Below are positions 1-8,113 of a DNA stretch of 64,000 nt, in pieces (position 1 is the stretch's first letter; each line of letters opens with the position of its first letter). Source of the stretch: Phormidium tenue FACHB-1052 (GTDB lineage Bacteria; Cyanobacteriota; Cyanobacteriia; Phormidesmidales; Phormidesmidaceae); assembly GCF_014696675.1 (NCBI RefSeq), contig NZ_JACJQN010000001.1, forward strand, positions 682,001 through 746,000. The letters are read 5' to 3'. The position numbers and the translations under genes were made by a program. Under the pieces are notes generated by a model. It did no database searches and was not told the origin of the DNA. It saw nothing but the letters and a program-made list of their open reading frames with translations.

Positions 1-1080
1 TCTCCTACAGAGGCAGTGGTGAATAGTGTCGAGCCAGTTACCGTTGTAGACGGCCTAGAGCATCCTTGGAGCATGGTCTGGCTGCCCGATGGCGATATGC
101 TCATTACCGAGCGTCCTGGACGTCTGCGCCGGGTCAGCAACGGCACCCTAGACCCTACCCCCATCGCCGGGCTTCCTGAGGTATTGGCCTTTCGCCAGGG
201 GGGACTACTAGACATTGCCCTGCATCCCGAGTTTGAAGACAATGGTCTTATCTACCTGGCCTACGCCGATGGCACCCAGCAGGCCAACCGTACCCAGGTG
301 GCCCGGGCGAGGCTAGAGGGCAATACCCTCACCGACTGGACGGTGATTTTTACCAACAACCGCGACAAAGCAGACGGCCAGCACTTTGGCTCACGCCTGC
401 TGTGGCTACCCGACGGCACGCTGTTGGTGGCCCTGGGGGATGGTGGTAATCCCCCGCTACAACTCGACGGCGAGCTCATCCGTAACCAGGCCCAAAACCG
501 TCAGACCCTTCTAGGTTCGGTGGTGCGCCTCACCGACGAGGGAGAAGCCCCTAGCGACAATCCCTTTGTGAATGACTCAGGTGCCAACCCGCTGATTTGG
601 AGCTACGGTCACCGAAACATTCAGGGCCTAGCCCTTGACCCTGAAACCGATCAGGTGTGGTCCACAGAGCACGGCTCTCGGGGTGGGGACGAACTCAACC
701 GCTTGGAGTCAGGCAAAAACTACGGCTGGCCAGTGGTGACCTACAGTGAGGAGTATTCCGGTGGCCCGGTTTCTACGGAGCGATCGCGTCCAGATATGGT
801 AGATCCTCTCACCTACTGGACGCCCTCTATTGCGCCCTCAGGGCTGGCAGTCTATCGGGGCGATCGCTATCCCCAGTGGCAAGGGCAGCTATTTGCCGGT
901 GGGCTAGTCTCCCAGGATGTGCGCCGCATCGAGGTGGATGCCAATGGTGCCGTAGTCGATCAGGTTTCAATTCCCATTGGTCAGCGGGTGCGCGATGTGC
1001 GCCAAGGGCCTGATGGCTTTCTCTATGTCCTGACCGACGACCCCAATGGTCGCCTAGTGCGTCTGGAACCAGCCTCCTAG
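1..1080 (+). CDS. PQQ-dependent aldose sugar dehydrogenase family protein (5' end outside window)
   Basis: Six-bladed beta-propeller oxidoreductase of the soluble glucose/aldose sugar dehydrogenase (YliI/Asd) family, which oxidises sugars outside the cytoplasm with PQQ. The frame is open from base 1, so the gene almost certainly starts upstream and has lost its signal peptide to the window edge; the GTGs at 16 and 19 are only internal candidates. Family signatures include GLEHPWSMVWLPDG near the visible N-terminus, LLVALGDGG in the middle, and EHGSRGGDELNRL followed by GKNYGWP, the characteristic PQQ/calcium-site region. It ends in LVRLEPAS and is followed by a strong hairpin. PQQ synthesis genes are not in the window, so whether the cell supplies the cofactor is unknown. 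Confidence 0.88.
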   Translation, partial: SPTEAVVNSVEPVTVVDGLEHPWSMVWLPDGDMLITERPGRLRRVSNGTLDPTPIAGLPEVLAFRQGGLLDIALHPEFEDNGLIYLAYADGTQQANRTQVARARLEGNTLTDWTVIFTNNRDKADGQHFGSRLLWLPDGTLLVALGDGGNPPLQLDGELIRNQAQNRQTLLGSVVRLTDEGEAPSDNPFVNDSGANPLIWSYGHRNIQGLALDPETDQVWSTEHGSRGGDELNRLESGKNYGWPVVTYSEEYSGGPVSTERSRPDMVDPLTYWTPSIAPSGLAVYRGDRYPQWQGQLFAGGLVSQDVRRIEVDANGAVVDQVSIPIGQRVRDVRQGPDGFLYVLTDDPNGRLVRLEPAS

Positions 1081-1111
1081 AGAGCTTCAACACGTAGACT
1101 CTGCTAACGCA

Positions 1112-1137
1112 AAGGGCATTCCGGATGGGATGCCCTT
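1112..1137 (+). terminator. hairpin after the sugar dehydrogenase gene
   Basis: An 11-bp stem (one wobble pair) closes a GGAT tetraloop 31 bases after the stop codon. It is not followed by a clear T run, so it may stabilise the mRNA end as much as terminate. The rest of 1138-1365 shows no convincing gene. Confidence 0.6.
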
Positions 1138-1365
1138 GCGACTTTCAACTTTGGGCTAGCTATTCTTTAAGCGTAGCTCCGATAAGCGTGGCTCCGGCCC
1201 ACTGCTCACCCCCTCACAGCAAACGGTAATTGTGTGGTTGAGCGATCGCGGCATTGAGCTACGGGCGAAGGTCTTGCTGAAATACTTCAATTCAATTGCC
1301 TAATAGCCACTCTCTTGGACGAGAACCTATCCTGAAACGCTTCCTCGCCAAAGCTCCTTGCGAAG

Positions 1366-1590
1366 CTAGGCAGCGTAGTCAAACACCGCGTCCAGATACA
1401 GACGATTGATGCGGCGATCGCTAATGCCGTTCTGCATCAAAAAGAGTGACAGCGCCGCGCAGAATACCCGATGTTGACTCCACGATGGGTGGGCCTCTAC
1501 ATAGTCACGCATGGCCTCAAACAACTCCTCCGGCACCTCTACACTGAGGCTAATTCTCGATGCCATAGCCGCCATTGATTGCTCACTCAT
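1366..1590 (-). CDS. DUF2811 family protein
   Basis: Small cyanobacterial protein of unknown function. The core reads ISLSVEVPEELFEAMRDYV, then HPSWSQHRVFCAALSLFLMQNG, the DUF2811 pattern as I know it. It is soluble with no membrane segment. A GTG lies two codons upstream at 1596, but the ATG at 1590 is preferred because a purine-rich GGGGAAG sits 7-13 bases before it. The fold of such proteins suggests a small helical, possibly DNA-binding unit, but that is inference. No operon partner is obvious: the gene is isolated between two gene-poor stretches. Confidence 0.75.
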   Translation of the reverse strand: MSEQSMAAMASRISLSVEVPEELFEAMRDYVEAHPSWSQHRVFCAALSLFLMQNGISDRRINRLYLDAVFDYAA

Positions 1591-1596
1591 CTCCAC

Positions 1597-2267
1597 TTCC
1601 CCAATCTGACACTAGACAGCAAAACAAAGCCCCCACCAACTGTTTAACAAGCTGGATCCCTTGCTGAAAGGGATTGTAAAGCCTGTAGACGAGCTGGAAC
1701 AGAAGCGCTGTATAAGCTGGTCGCACCATTGTCACCAGAGGGCAGGGGGATGTCAATCTTGCCAACTCCTCCCCGATCCGCTATTCCCTATTTCTGGCAA
1801 ACGAAGCCTCAAGGGTTTCAGCGATCCCCGGCTGAGCTAGCCGTAACCACCCACACCTAAGCGATCTAATGTACCTGTGGAGAAGTCCAATCCCCAGGTC
1901 GGGTCTAAATGACTACTCCGTCGTTCATTTCTGGGGAAAACTCTGCCAAAACTGGGGAAAACCCTGGGGAAAACCTGAGAAGAAAAAGAAAAAATATAAA
2001 ATCCAGCAGAGCTGCAAATTTTAATCGTCTAGGCGGACAAAGTGTCAGCATGTTTTGCAGGTTAGGCGCTTGTGGTTCCAATCGCTGACGCCCATTGCGC
2101 TGGCCAAATAGCTGAGGACACAGAAAGCTGACCAAGACAAAACCTGTGACACCATCTGGCTCACCATCGCCACTCAAGGAGTTTTGTCTTTGCTTGTCCT
2201 CTAAAGATGGCTATACTTCATCCGATAGCAACCTGAGTCACTGGTACTAAACCTAAGCCCAATTTGA
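1597..2267. other. gene-poor stretch
   Basis: About 670 bases with no credible gene. Two open frames on the minus strand (1583-1765 and 1905-2177) have no recognisable protein features and the second is partly a translated repeat. The only clear structure is the short G/A-rich direct repeat at 1931-1974. Confidence 0.6.
1931..1974. repeat. three copies of CTGGGGAAAAC
   Basis: Exact 11-base copies start at 1931, 1952 and 1964, so the spacing is 21 and 12 bases. A degraded copy, CTGCCAAAAC, lies at 1943. A purine-rich AGAAAAAGAAAAAA tract follows. Function is unknown. Confidence 0.85.
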
Positions 2268-3434
2268 TTAGCTTAGATCATTGTTCTCGGGCCAAGAGCC
2301 ATCGCCAGACTGCGAATCAAACCCATCGCTAGACCCGTCTAGGTCGTAGCGTAGATAGTCGAGTCTTTGCTTCTGGTGGCGGCGCGACGGGCGACGGTAT
2401 TTTTTGGTCTGAAGCCTTGGCTCTTGGCATTGCTGTCCCTGCTCTCCCATTCTCAGCTTGAGGGGGGCGTCGGGATCACGCTGCTGTTGTTGGCTCTCCT
2501 GGTACTCCAGTGCTTCATTCAGCAAGGTGAGATAAAAGTCATAGCGAGGCCAGTCGGGATCTACAGCACAGCCCGGTGCGTCCCGGTGTAGACAATCGTT
2601 GAATTGGCAGACACCCTGAGCTAGGCGCGATCGAATTTCTGGAAAGCACTGACCCAAGGCTAGCGGGGTCAGTGCCACATCGGGCTGGTTAAAGCCAGGG
2701 GTATCCGCCAAAAAGCCGCCCCCTGGCAGCTCAAATAGCTCTACATGGCGAGTAGTGTGTCGGCCCCGCCCCAACTTGCCAGACACCGCGCCTGTCCTCA
2801 GGCTGGCCTGGGGAATGAGCCAGTTAATTAAACTTGATTTACCTACTCCAGAGGGCCCAGAGATGATGGTTGTGCGCCCCTGTAGCCAAGGGAGTAGCCC
2901 TTGCACGGTTTCATCTTCTTGAAGACTGATCATCGTGGCTGGGTAGCCCCAGGCGTCTAGCTGCTCCTGCCAGTAGCGGCGGGTGGCAGCGCTGACTAGG
3001 TCTTGCTTGTTGAGGCAGAGGTGAACGGGTACCCCCGTTGATTCGGCTTTGACTAAGAACCGCCCCATCTGCTGGGGGTCAAGGTCAGGCTCGGCGAGGG
3101 CAAAGACTAGCAAAATCTGGTCAGCATTGGCCACAGGTGGCCGATCTAGCACCGATCGGCGAGAACCGACTGCGGCGATCGCGCCCCGCCCATCGACCCA
3201 GTCGATCGCCTCTAACTGCACGCGATCGCCCACCATCACCTGCTGACCAGTTTTCCTTAAGCGCGCCCGGCGGGTACATAGCAAGATTTGACCCGCAGTC
3301 TCATCTCCAAGCAGGTTGCTGGTTGTATCTAATCTCACCCGATAGTAGTTGGCTTGTATAGCTACTACTAGACCCCAGGGGCCTGATCTCGACTCAGTAA
3401 GTACCGTATCATCAAGCTCAGAGGGTGCCATCAC
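2268..3434 (-). CDS. rsgA: small ribosomal subunit biogenesis GTPase RsgA
   Basis: Circularly permuted GTPase that checks late maturation of the 30S subunit. Motif order is the permuted one: G4 NKQD at residues 142-145, then the P-loop GPSGVGKS at 193-200, then G3 DTPG at 244-247. A zinc knuckle follows with Cys276, Cys281, His283 and Cys289. The N-terminal ~100 residues form the OB-fold part. At 388 residues it is longer than the ~300-350 of many RsgA proteins because of a Gln-rich and basic C-terminal tail, common in cyanobacterial members as I recall. Translation can start at GTG 3434 or ATG 3431, directly abutting the stop of the upstream TusA-like gene, which implies translational coupling. 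Confidence 0.95.
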   Translation of the reverse strand: MMAPSELDDTVLTESRSGPWGLVVAIQANYYRVRLDTTSNLLGDETAGQILLCTRRARLRKTGQQVMVGDRVQLEAIDWVDGRGAIAAVGSRRSVLDRPPVANADQILLVFALAEPDLDPQQMGRFLVKAESTGVPVHLCLNKQDLVSAATRRYWQEQLDAWGYPATMISLQEDETVQGLLPWLQGRTTIISGPSGVGKSSLINWLIPQASLRTGAVSGKLGRGRHTTRHVELFELPGGGFLADTPGFNQPDVALTPLALGQCFPEIRSRLAQGVCQFNDCLHRDAPGCAVDPDWPRYDFYLTLLNEALEYQESQQQQRDPDAPLKLRMGEQGQQCQEPRLQTKKYRRPSRRHQKQRLDYLRYDLDGSSDGFDSQSGDGSWPENNDLS

Positions 3435-3677
3435 CTAACTAGGTCGGCGCACATAAACAACAAAATAATCAGCACAATCTTCTAAATGCTCTACCTTGTA
3501 TCCTTCCATGGTGAGACTATCAGGTACCTGCTCAACAGGTTCCCCAGCATCAAGCCACACCTCTAGCAAAGCCCCAGGTGCCATTTTCTCGAGCCGGAGC
3601 TTGGTTCGCACAAAATTGATGGGGCAGGGCGTGCCCCGCAGATCTAAACGCTCATCAGCGGCTGTAGAGTAACTCAT
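3435..3677 (-). CDS. TusA/SirA-like sulfur-carrier family protein
   Basis: An 80-residue single-domain protein with the TusA-like two-layer fold pattern. The predicted sulfur-accepting cysteine is Cys18 in [12 protein letters not shown]. The classic motif is CPxP; here the second proline is Asn (CPIN), which I recall in cyanobacterial members too. The family relays persulfide sulfur in tRNA thiolation or related pathways, but no thiolation partner is encoded nearby. Its ATG overlaps the dnaJ stop codon in an ATGA overlap and its own stop touches rsgA, so dnaJ, this gene and rsgA are probably translated as a coupled unit. The exact substrate cannot be deduced. Confidence 0.85.
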   Translation of the reverse strand: MSYSTAADERLDLRGTPCPINFVRTKLRLEKMAPGALLEVWLDAGEPVEQVPDSLTMEGYKVEHLEDCADYFVVYVRRPS

Positions 3678-4795
3678 CCGCGAAACAGCCCCCCCAAGAA
3701 GCCCTCAATACCACCTCGGTTGACCTTCTCGCCCCGAATTTCTGCTAGTTTCTCAACTAGCTCTCGCTCCTCAGGCTTCAGACGCGTAGGGATGTCAACC
3801 TGAACGGTGATCAAGTGATCGCCGCGACTAACGGGATTGCCTAGCTTGGGCACACCACGATTGTCGAGGGTGAGAACAGTACCAGGCTGGGTGCCAGCGG
3901 GTACGTCGAGCTCTTCTGGGCCTTCAACGGTGTCAATAGTCAGCTTGCAGCCCAAAATTGCTTGAAGATAGCTAATCTTGAGATCAGAGAGAATATTGAT
4001 GCCATCCCGCTTAAAGGAAGCATCTTCAGCGACAAACAGGTAGACATACAAATCTCCAGCAGGCCCACCCCGTAGCCCAGTATCCCCTTCATTCGACACC
4101 CGCAGCCGAGTACCGTTGTCGACGCCAGCCGGCACAGTAATTTTGAGTTTTTTAGTTTCCTGGTTCTGACCGCTGCCGCCGCACACGTCGCATCGATCTT
4201 CAATGACTTCGCCTGTGCCATTACAGGTCGGGCAGGCCGACACTTGGGTAAAGCTGCCAAAGGGAGTACGGGTAGCCCGGCGAACTTGGCCAGTACCGCT
4301 ACAGGTGCCGCAGGTAGAAGGACGAGTACCTGGCTTAGCCCCGCTGCCTGTGCAGGTGCCACAGGTTTCCAAATGGCTAATCTTAATTTCTTTCTCGCCG
4401 CCAAACACCGCTTCTTTGAAGTCAAGCCTGAGGTCAAGGCGGAGATCATCGCCTCGGGTCGGCCCGCGTCGTCGAGTACCCTGGCCCGCGCCTCCCGCAA
4501 AACCGCTAAAGAAGCTCTCGAAGATATCGGCGAAGCCACCCATGTCACCCATGTCTTGGTAGCCGCCAGCACCAGCGCCCAACCCGGCTTCTCCAAAGCG
4601 ATCATAGCGAGCTCGAACCTCGGGCTCAGAAAGCACTTCGTAGGCTCGGTTGATCTCTTTGAAGGTGTCTTCAGCCCCAGGATCTTTGTTGACATCGGGG
4701 TGGTATTTGCGGGCTAAGCGTCGGTAGGCTCGCTTAACATCGTCCTGATCGGCGTTGCGCGAAATACCGAGAATCTCATAGAAATCACGGGCCAT
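3674..4795 (-). CDS. dnaJ: molecular chaperone DnaJ (Hsp40, type I)
   Basis: Co-chaperone that delivers unfolded clients to DnaK and stimulates its ATPase. All type I parts are present in 373 residues: J domain with the HPD motif at 32-34; Gly/Phe-rich linker around residues 70-105; four zinc-binding CxxCxGxG-like repeats ([32 protein letters not shown]) in the middle; and a C-terminal client-binding part. It lies 97 bases downstream of dnaK and overlaps the next gene by 4 bases. An inverted repeat sits in the dnaK-dnaJ gap. Confidence 0.97.
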   Translation of the reverse strand: MARDFYEILGISRNADQDDVKRAYRRLARKYHPDVNKDPGAEDTFKEINRAYEVLSEPEVRARYDRFGEAGLGAGAGGYQDMGDMGGFADIFESFFSGFAGGAGQGTRRRGPTRGDDLRLDLRLDFKEAVFGGEKEIKISHLETCGTCTGSGAKPGTRPSTCGTCSGTGQVRRATRTPFGSFTQVSACPTCNGTGEVIEDRCDVCGGSGQNQETKKLKITVPAGVDNGTRLRVSNEGDTGLRGGPAGDLYVYLFVAEDASFKRDGINILSDLKISYLQAILGCKLTIDTVEGPEELDVPAGTQPGTVLTLDNRGVPKLGNPVSRGDHLITVQVDIPTRLKPEERELVEKLAEIRGEKVNRGGIEGFLGGLFRG

Positions 4796-4852
4796 AGGGG
4801 GCTACCTAGACAACTCCAGCAACAATCAAACATTAAACCATTCTAAAAGGAG

Positions 4853-4875
4853 TTCCCACTTTGGCTAGGTGGGAA
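4853..4875. promoter_or_regulatory. inverted repeat TTCCCAC-N9-GTGGGAA between dnaK and dnaJ
   Basis: Perfect 7-bp arms around a 9-base spacer lie 17 bases after the dnaK stop and 58 bases before the dnaJ start (minus strand). The geometry recalls a CIRCE operator, but the arm sequence does not match TTAGCACTC, so it is not called CIRCE. It may be an attenuating or processing hairpin. Confidence 0.5.
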
Positions 4876-4892
4876 TACCCGCCCCCTTAGCC

Positions 4893-6848
4893 TTAATCTA
4901 TGGCTTCGTAATCGGCAGTAACGGTGGCGTCTAACCCCATATCATCGTCATAATCAGGGTCATAGGTCTCGTCGTTCCCGGCTTCAACGTTGGCATAGGC
5001 CGCTGCCGGAACGCCCATATCCACTTCGGCTCCAGTGTCTACATCGCGGTAAACGTTGGTACCAACGGCAAAGATAGCCGCTTGCAGAGCATCAATACAT
5101 CCCTGGAATGTAGCGACATCAATGCTGGGGTCGTGGGTAGCAGCCCGGAGCTGACTGACTTTCTCGTCTAAATCAGCCCGAGTTGCCTCATCTAGCAGGC
5201 TGCCATGATCGCGCAGGGTGGCTTCGTAGCTATAAAACAGGTTGTCAGCTCGATTAGTTAGTTCGGCCAGCTGTCGCCGTCGCCCGTCCTCATCGGCATA
5301 GGTTTCAGCCTCCAAGCGCATGCGATCGACTTCGCTGTCGGTCAGGCCGCCCGTGTTAGTAATGCAGATGCTCTGGGCCCGACCCGTACCTTTATCGAGG
5401 GCCGCTACTTTAAGAATACCGTCGGCGTCGATTTCAAAGGACACCTCAATTTGCGGTACTCCTCGCGGAGCAGGGGGAAGACCGGTCAGCTCAAACTTAC
5501 CTAGGCTCTTGTTGTCCTTGGCCATGGCTCGCTCACCCTGGAGAACGTGAATTTCTACAGAGGTTTGGCCATCGGTGGCGGTCGAAAATACCTGAGACTT
5601 GCTAGTGGGAATAGTGGTGTTGCGCTCGATAATTTTGGTAAATACTTCTCCCAAGGTTTCGATCCCCAGGGAGAGGGGGGTGATGTCGAGCAGTAGTAGA
5701 TCCTTGACTTCTCCCCCTAGTACGCCTGCTTGAATTGATGCCCCTAGGGCCACTGCTTCATCAGGGTTCACAGAGCGATCGGGAGCTTTGCCGTTGAAGT
5801 AGGCACTAACTGCCTGCTGCACAGCTGGGATGCGGGTAGAGCCGCCTACCAGCAAGATGCGATCGATCGCATCAGGGCTCAAATCGGCATCTTTAAGGGC
5901 CTGCTTAACCGGATCTAGGGTGGCCTGTACCAGTTCTGACGCGAATTGCTCGAACTGAGCGCGAGTCAGCGTCATTTCTAGGTGCTTTGGCCCAGACTCA
6001 TCGGCGGTAATAAAGGGAAGGTTGATGGAAGTCGAAGGCATGCTCGACAACTCGACTTTGGCTTTTTCGGCGGCTTCGCGGATGCGCTGTAGCGCCATGC
6101 GATCGGCAGATAGATCAATACCTTCTTGCTCGCGAAAAGCAGCGGTCATCCATTCAACGATACAGTTGTCAAAGTCGTCACCGCCTAAATGGTTGTTGCC
6201 AGCGGTAGCTTTGACCTCAAAGACGCCATCGCCTAGCTGCAAAATAGACACATCGAAGGTACCGCCCCCCAGATCGAACACCAGCACAATCTGGTCTTGG
6301 TCTTGCTTATCAAGCCCGTAGGAAAGAGCGGCAGCGGTAGGCTCGTTGATGATGCGCAGAACTTCTAGCCCCGCAATGGTGCCAGCGTCTTTGGTTGCCT
6401 GGCGCTGTGCGTCGGTAAAGTAAGCCGGTACGGTAATGACAGCCTGAGTTACTTCGGTTCCCAAGTAAGTTTCGGCATCCTGCTTAAGCTTCTGCAAAAT
6501 CATTGCAGAGATTTCCTGGGGTGTGAACGCCTTGCCCCGGATCTGCACGTCTACAGTGTTGTCACGACCGCTAACGCAGACGTAAGGTACGCGGCTGCGC
6601 TCCGCCTCGGTGTCTTCCCAGCGACGACCAATAAATCGTTTAATGCTGTAGACCGTATTCTCTGCGTTGGTGACCGCCTGGCGTTTGGCCAACTGGCCTA
6701 CCAACCGCTCGCCGTTTTTGCCGAATCCAACAATGCTGGGTACCGTGCGGCCCCCTTCGGTGCTGGCAATTACAGCTGGTTTGCCGCCTTCGAGGACAGC
6801 GACACAACTGTTTGTTGTTCCTAGGTCAATGCCGATTACTTTACCCAT
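4893..6848 (-). CDS. dnaK: molecular chaperone DnaK (Hsp70), probably the DnaK1-type paralogue
   Basis: ATP-driven foldase working with DnaJ and GrpE. The nucleotide-binding domain shows [12 protein letters not shown] at the N-terminus, [14 protein letters not shown] near residue 190 and [13 protein letters not shown] near residue 335. The substrate-binding domain follows and the C-terminus is acidic and divergent, ending [12 protein letters not shown] rather than in the usual conserved tail. Cyanobacteria carry several dnaK genes. The cluster grpE-dnaK beside pilB recalls Synechocystis sll0057/sll0058 next to slr0063, which points to DnaK1 (inference from memory). It lies 233 bases downstream of grpE with its own possible control hairpin at 6950-6973. 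Confidence 0.96.
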   Translation of the reverse strand: MGKVIGIDLGTTNSCVAVLEGGKPAVIASTEGGRTVPSIVGFGKNGERLVGQLAKRQAVTNAENTVYSIKRFIGRRWEDTEAERSRVPYVCVSGRDNTVDVQIRGKAFTPQEISAMILQKLKQDAETYLGTEVTQAVITVPAYFTDAQRQATKDAGTIAGLEVLRIINEPTAAALSYGLDKQDQDQIVLVFDLGGGTFDVSILQLGDGVFEVKATAGNNHLGGDDFDNCIVEWMTAAFREQEGIDLSADRMALQRIREAAEKAKVELSSMPSTSINLPFITADESGPKHLEMTLTRAQFEQFASELVQATLDPVKQALKDADLSPDAIDRILLVGGSTRIPAVQQAVSAYFNGKAPDRSVNPDEAVALGASIQAGVLGGEVKDLLLLDITPLSLGIETLGEVFTKIIERNTTIPTSKSQVFSTATDGQTSVEIHVLQGERAMAKDNKSLGKFELTGLPPAPRGVPQIEVSFEIDADGILKVAALDKGTGRAQSICITNTGGLTDSEVDRMRLEAETYADEDGRRRQLAELTNRADNLFYSYEATLRDHGSLLDEATRADLDEKVSQLRAATHDPSIDVATFQGCIDALQAAIFAVGTNVYRDVDTGAEVDMGVPAAAYANVEAGNDETYDPDYDDDMGLDATVTADYEAID

Positions 6849-6949
6849 AGCCCACGGTGCTCAACTTAATCGTTCGCGTTACCTTCGAAATTGGCTCAGG
6901 CCATAACGGTCGGAGCTAATTGTGATTAGGTTGCCCGCTTGCACCGCAG

Positions 6950-6973
6950 AAGTTATCGTCACTGCGGTAACTT
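6950..6973. promoter_or_regulatory. hairpin AAGTTATCG-TCACTG-CGGTAACTT upstream of dnaK
   Basis: A 9-bp stem (one G-T wobble) with a 6-base loop, about 100 bases upstream of the dnaK start on the minus strand. It could be an operator or a 5' leader structure. It is not a CIRCE element. Confidence 0.45.
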
Positions 6974-7036
6974 TTGACGGCACTGCCCAGAGGCGGGGGC
7001 TTGGTAGAACCTAGAGCACAGTGATAAGCCTGCCCT

Positions 7037-7059
7037 GCTGCTTATTAGAATAAGCCAGC
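7037..7059 (-). terminator. hairpin after grpE
   Basis: GCTTATT-AG-AATAAGC (7040-7055), extended by GCT/AGC with one bulge, lies 23 bases after the grpE stop. There is no T run, so termination may be incomplete and dnaK partly co-transcribed. Confidence 0.45.
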
Positions 7060-7081
7060 ACACAGTTAATCGGTCAGTGGA

Positions 7082-7783
7082 TTAGTCAGAGGCACCAGAA
7101 CTCTCAATGTCTGGGTTTTGAGAGCCCTCCTCTGGGGGAGCCGCTACTTTTACCATAGCGTGGCGCAGCACCCGATCACCAAGCTGGTAGCCCCGCACAA
7201 ACTCTTCAATCACTACCCCCTCAGCATGGTCGGCGGTTGGTTCGCGCATGACGGCCTCGTGCAGCAGCGGGTCAAACTCTTGCCCTTCTGCACGCATGGC
7301 TGAAACACCTAAGCGCTTTAGTGTTTCCACGAGCTGTTTGTAAACGCTTTGATAACTTTTGTGAATGGTCATCTCGGCTTCGGTCTGAGGCTTAATCTGC
7401 GATCGCGCCCGTTCAAAGTTGTCAACCACGGGCAGTAGCTCAATAACGGTGTCGCCCTTAATCTGAGTAGCTAACTCGTCTTTTTCTTTGCTAGTGCGTT
7501 TGCGGTAGTTCTCAAAGTCGGCTGCAATCCGCATCGATTGATTTGCCCGGTCTTCAAGCTGGGCTTTTAGCCCCGCCACTTGGCGCTCTAGATCGGCTAC
7601 TAAAGCCGTATCAACACCACTTCCGTCAGAGGGCGGTGCTGTTTCAGCGGCTTCAACGGTTGCTGCTGCGGCTTCGACCACGTCATCAAAGTCAATATCC
7701 ACAGCGTCTTCTTCAAGAATCTCTTCAATAGCTTCAGGGTCAGAAGCGGGATCGTGGGCAGTGTGATGAATGTCGTCAACCAT
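7082..7783 (-). CDS. grpE: nucleotide exchange factor GrpE
   Basis: Homodimeric exchange factor that releases ADP from DnaK. The ATG at 7783 (MVDDIHHTAHD) is preferred; an in-frame ATG at 7831 would add 16 residues of no family character. The acidic N-terminus (about residues 10-60) is followed by a long heptad coiled coil with ADFENYRKRTSKEKDE, then the beta-domain with GVSAMRAEGQEFDPLLHEAV and GVVIEEFVRGYQLGDRVLRHAMVKV split across the typical GrpE signature. It heads the minus-strand grpE-dnaK-dnaJ series and is divergent from pilB with a ~330-base intergenic region, which must hold promoters for both directions. Confidence 0.95.
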   Translation of the reverse strand: MVDDIHHTAHDPASDPEAIEEILEEDAVDIDFDDVVEAAAATVEAAETAPPSDGSGVDTALVADLERQVAGLKAQLEDRANQSMRIAADFENYRKRTSKEKDELATQIKGDTVIELLPVVDNFERARSQIKPQTEAEMTIHKSYQSVYKQLVETLKRLGVSAMRAEGQEFDPLLHEAVMREPTADHAEGVVIEEFVRGYQLGDRVLRHAMVKVAAPPEEGSQNPDIESSGASD

Positions 7784-8113
7784 GCTGATAGGTAACTCGG
7801 CGGGTGAATGCAATAACGTGCCTAGGCCCAAGTCTATCTCAGCGACTTGCCCTTGGCAGTGCTTCTAATTCTATCGTGGAATGTGGGTTTGACTGCCGTG
7901 GGGTTGAGGCTCTGCCTGACTCCCAAGAGTGACACGCCATGGCCCAGTCGTGGTGCAGATAAATTAGATAAGGGTATTATCGACACTACGGGGTCAATGC
8001 GGGTAGGGCTTGCGATCGCGCTAGCTTAGTGGGTACAGCCCCCCGTTTAGGGCATACTGCCTGCATAGATTGGGTTTAAGCCTGTTTTACACCAGCACTT
8101 TGGCATCAGCGCT

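Noticed and set aside
1583-2177. Two minus-strand open frames of 60 and 90 codons
   Set aside because: No family features; one overlaps the start of the DUF2811 gene and the other is largely the translated CTGGGGAAAAC repeat.
4203-4717. Long plus-strand frames opposite dnaJ
   Set aside because: Antisense shadows of a conserved gene; composition mirrors the codons of dnaJ.
4853-6973. CIRCE operators for the chaperone genes
   Set aside because: Inverted repeats exist but none matches TTAGCACTC-N9-GAGTGCTAA.
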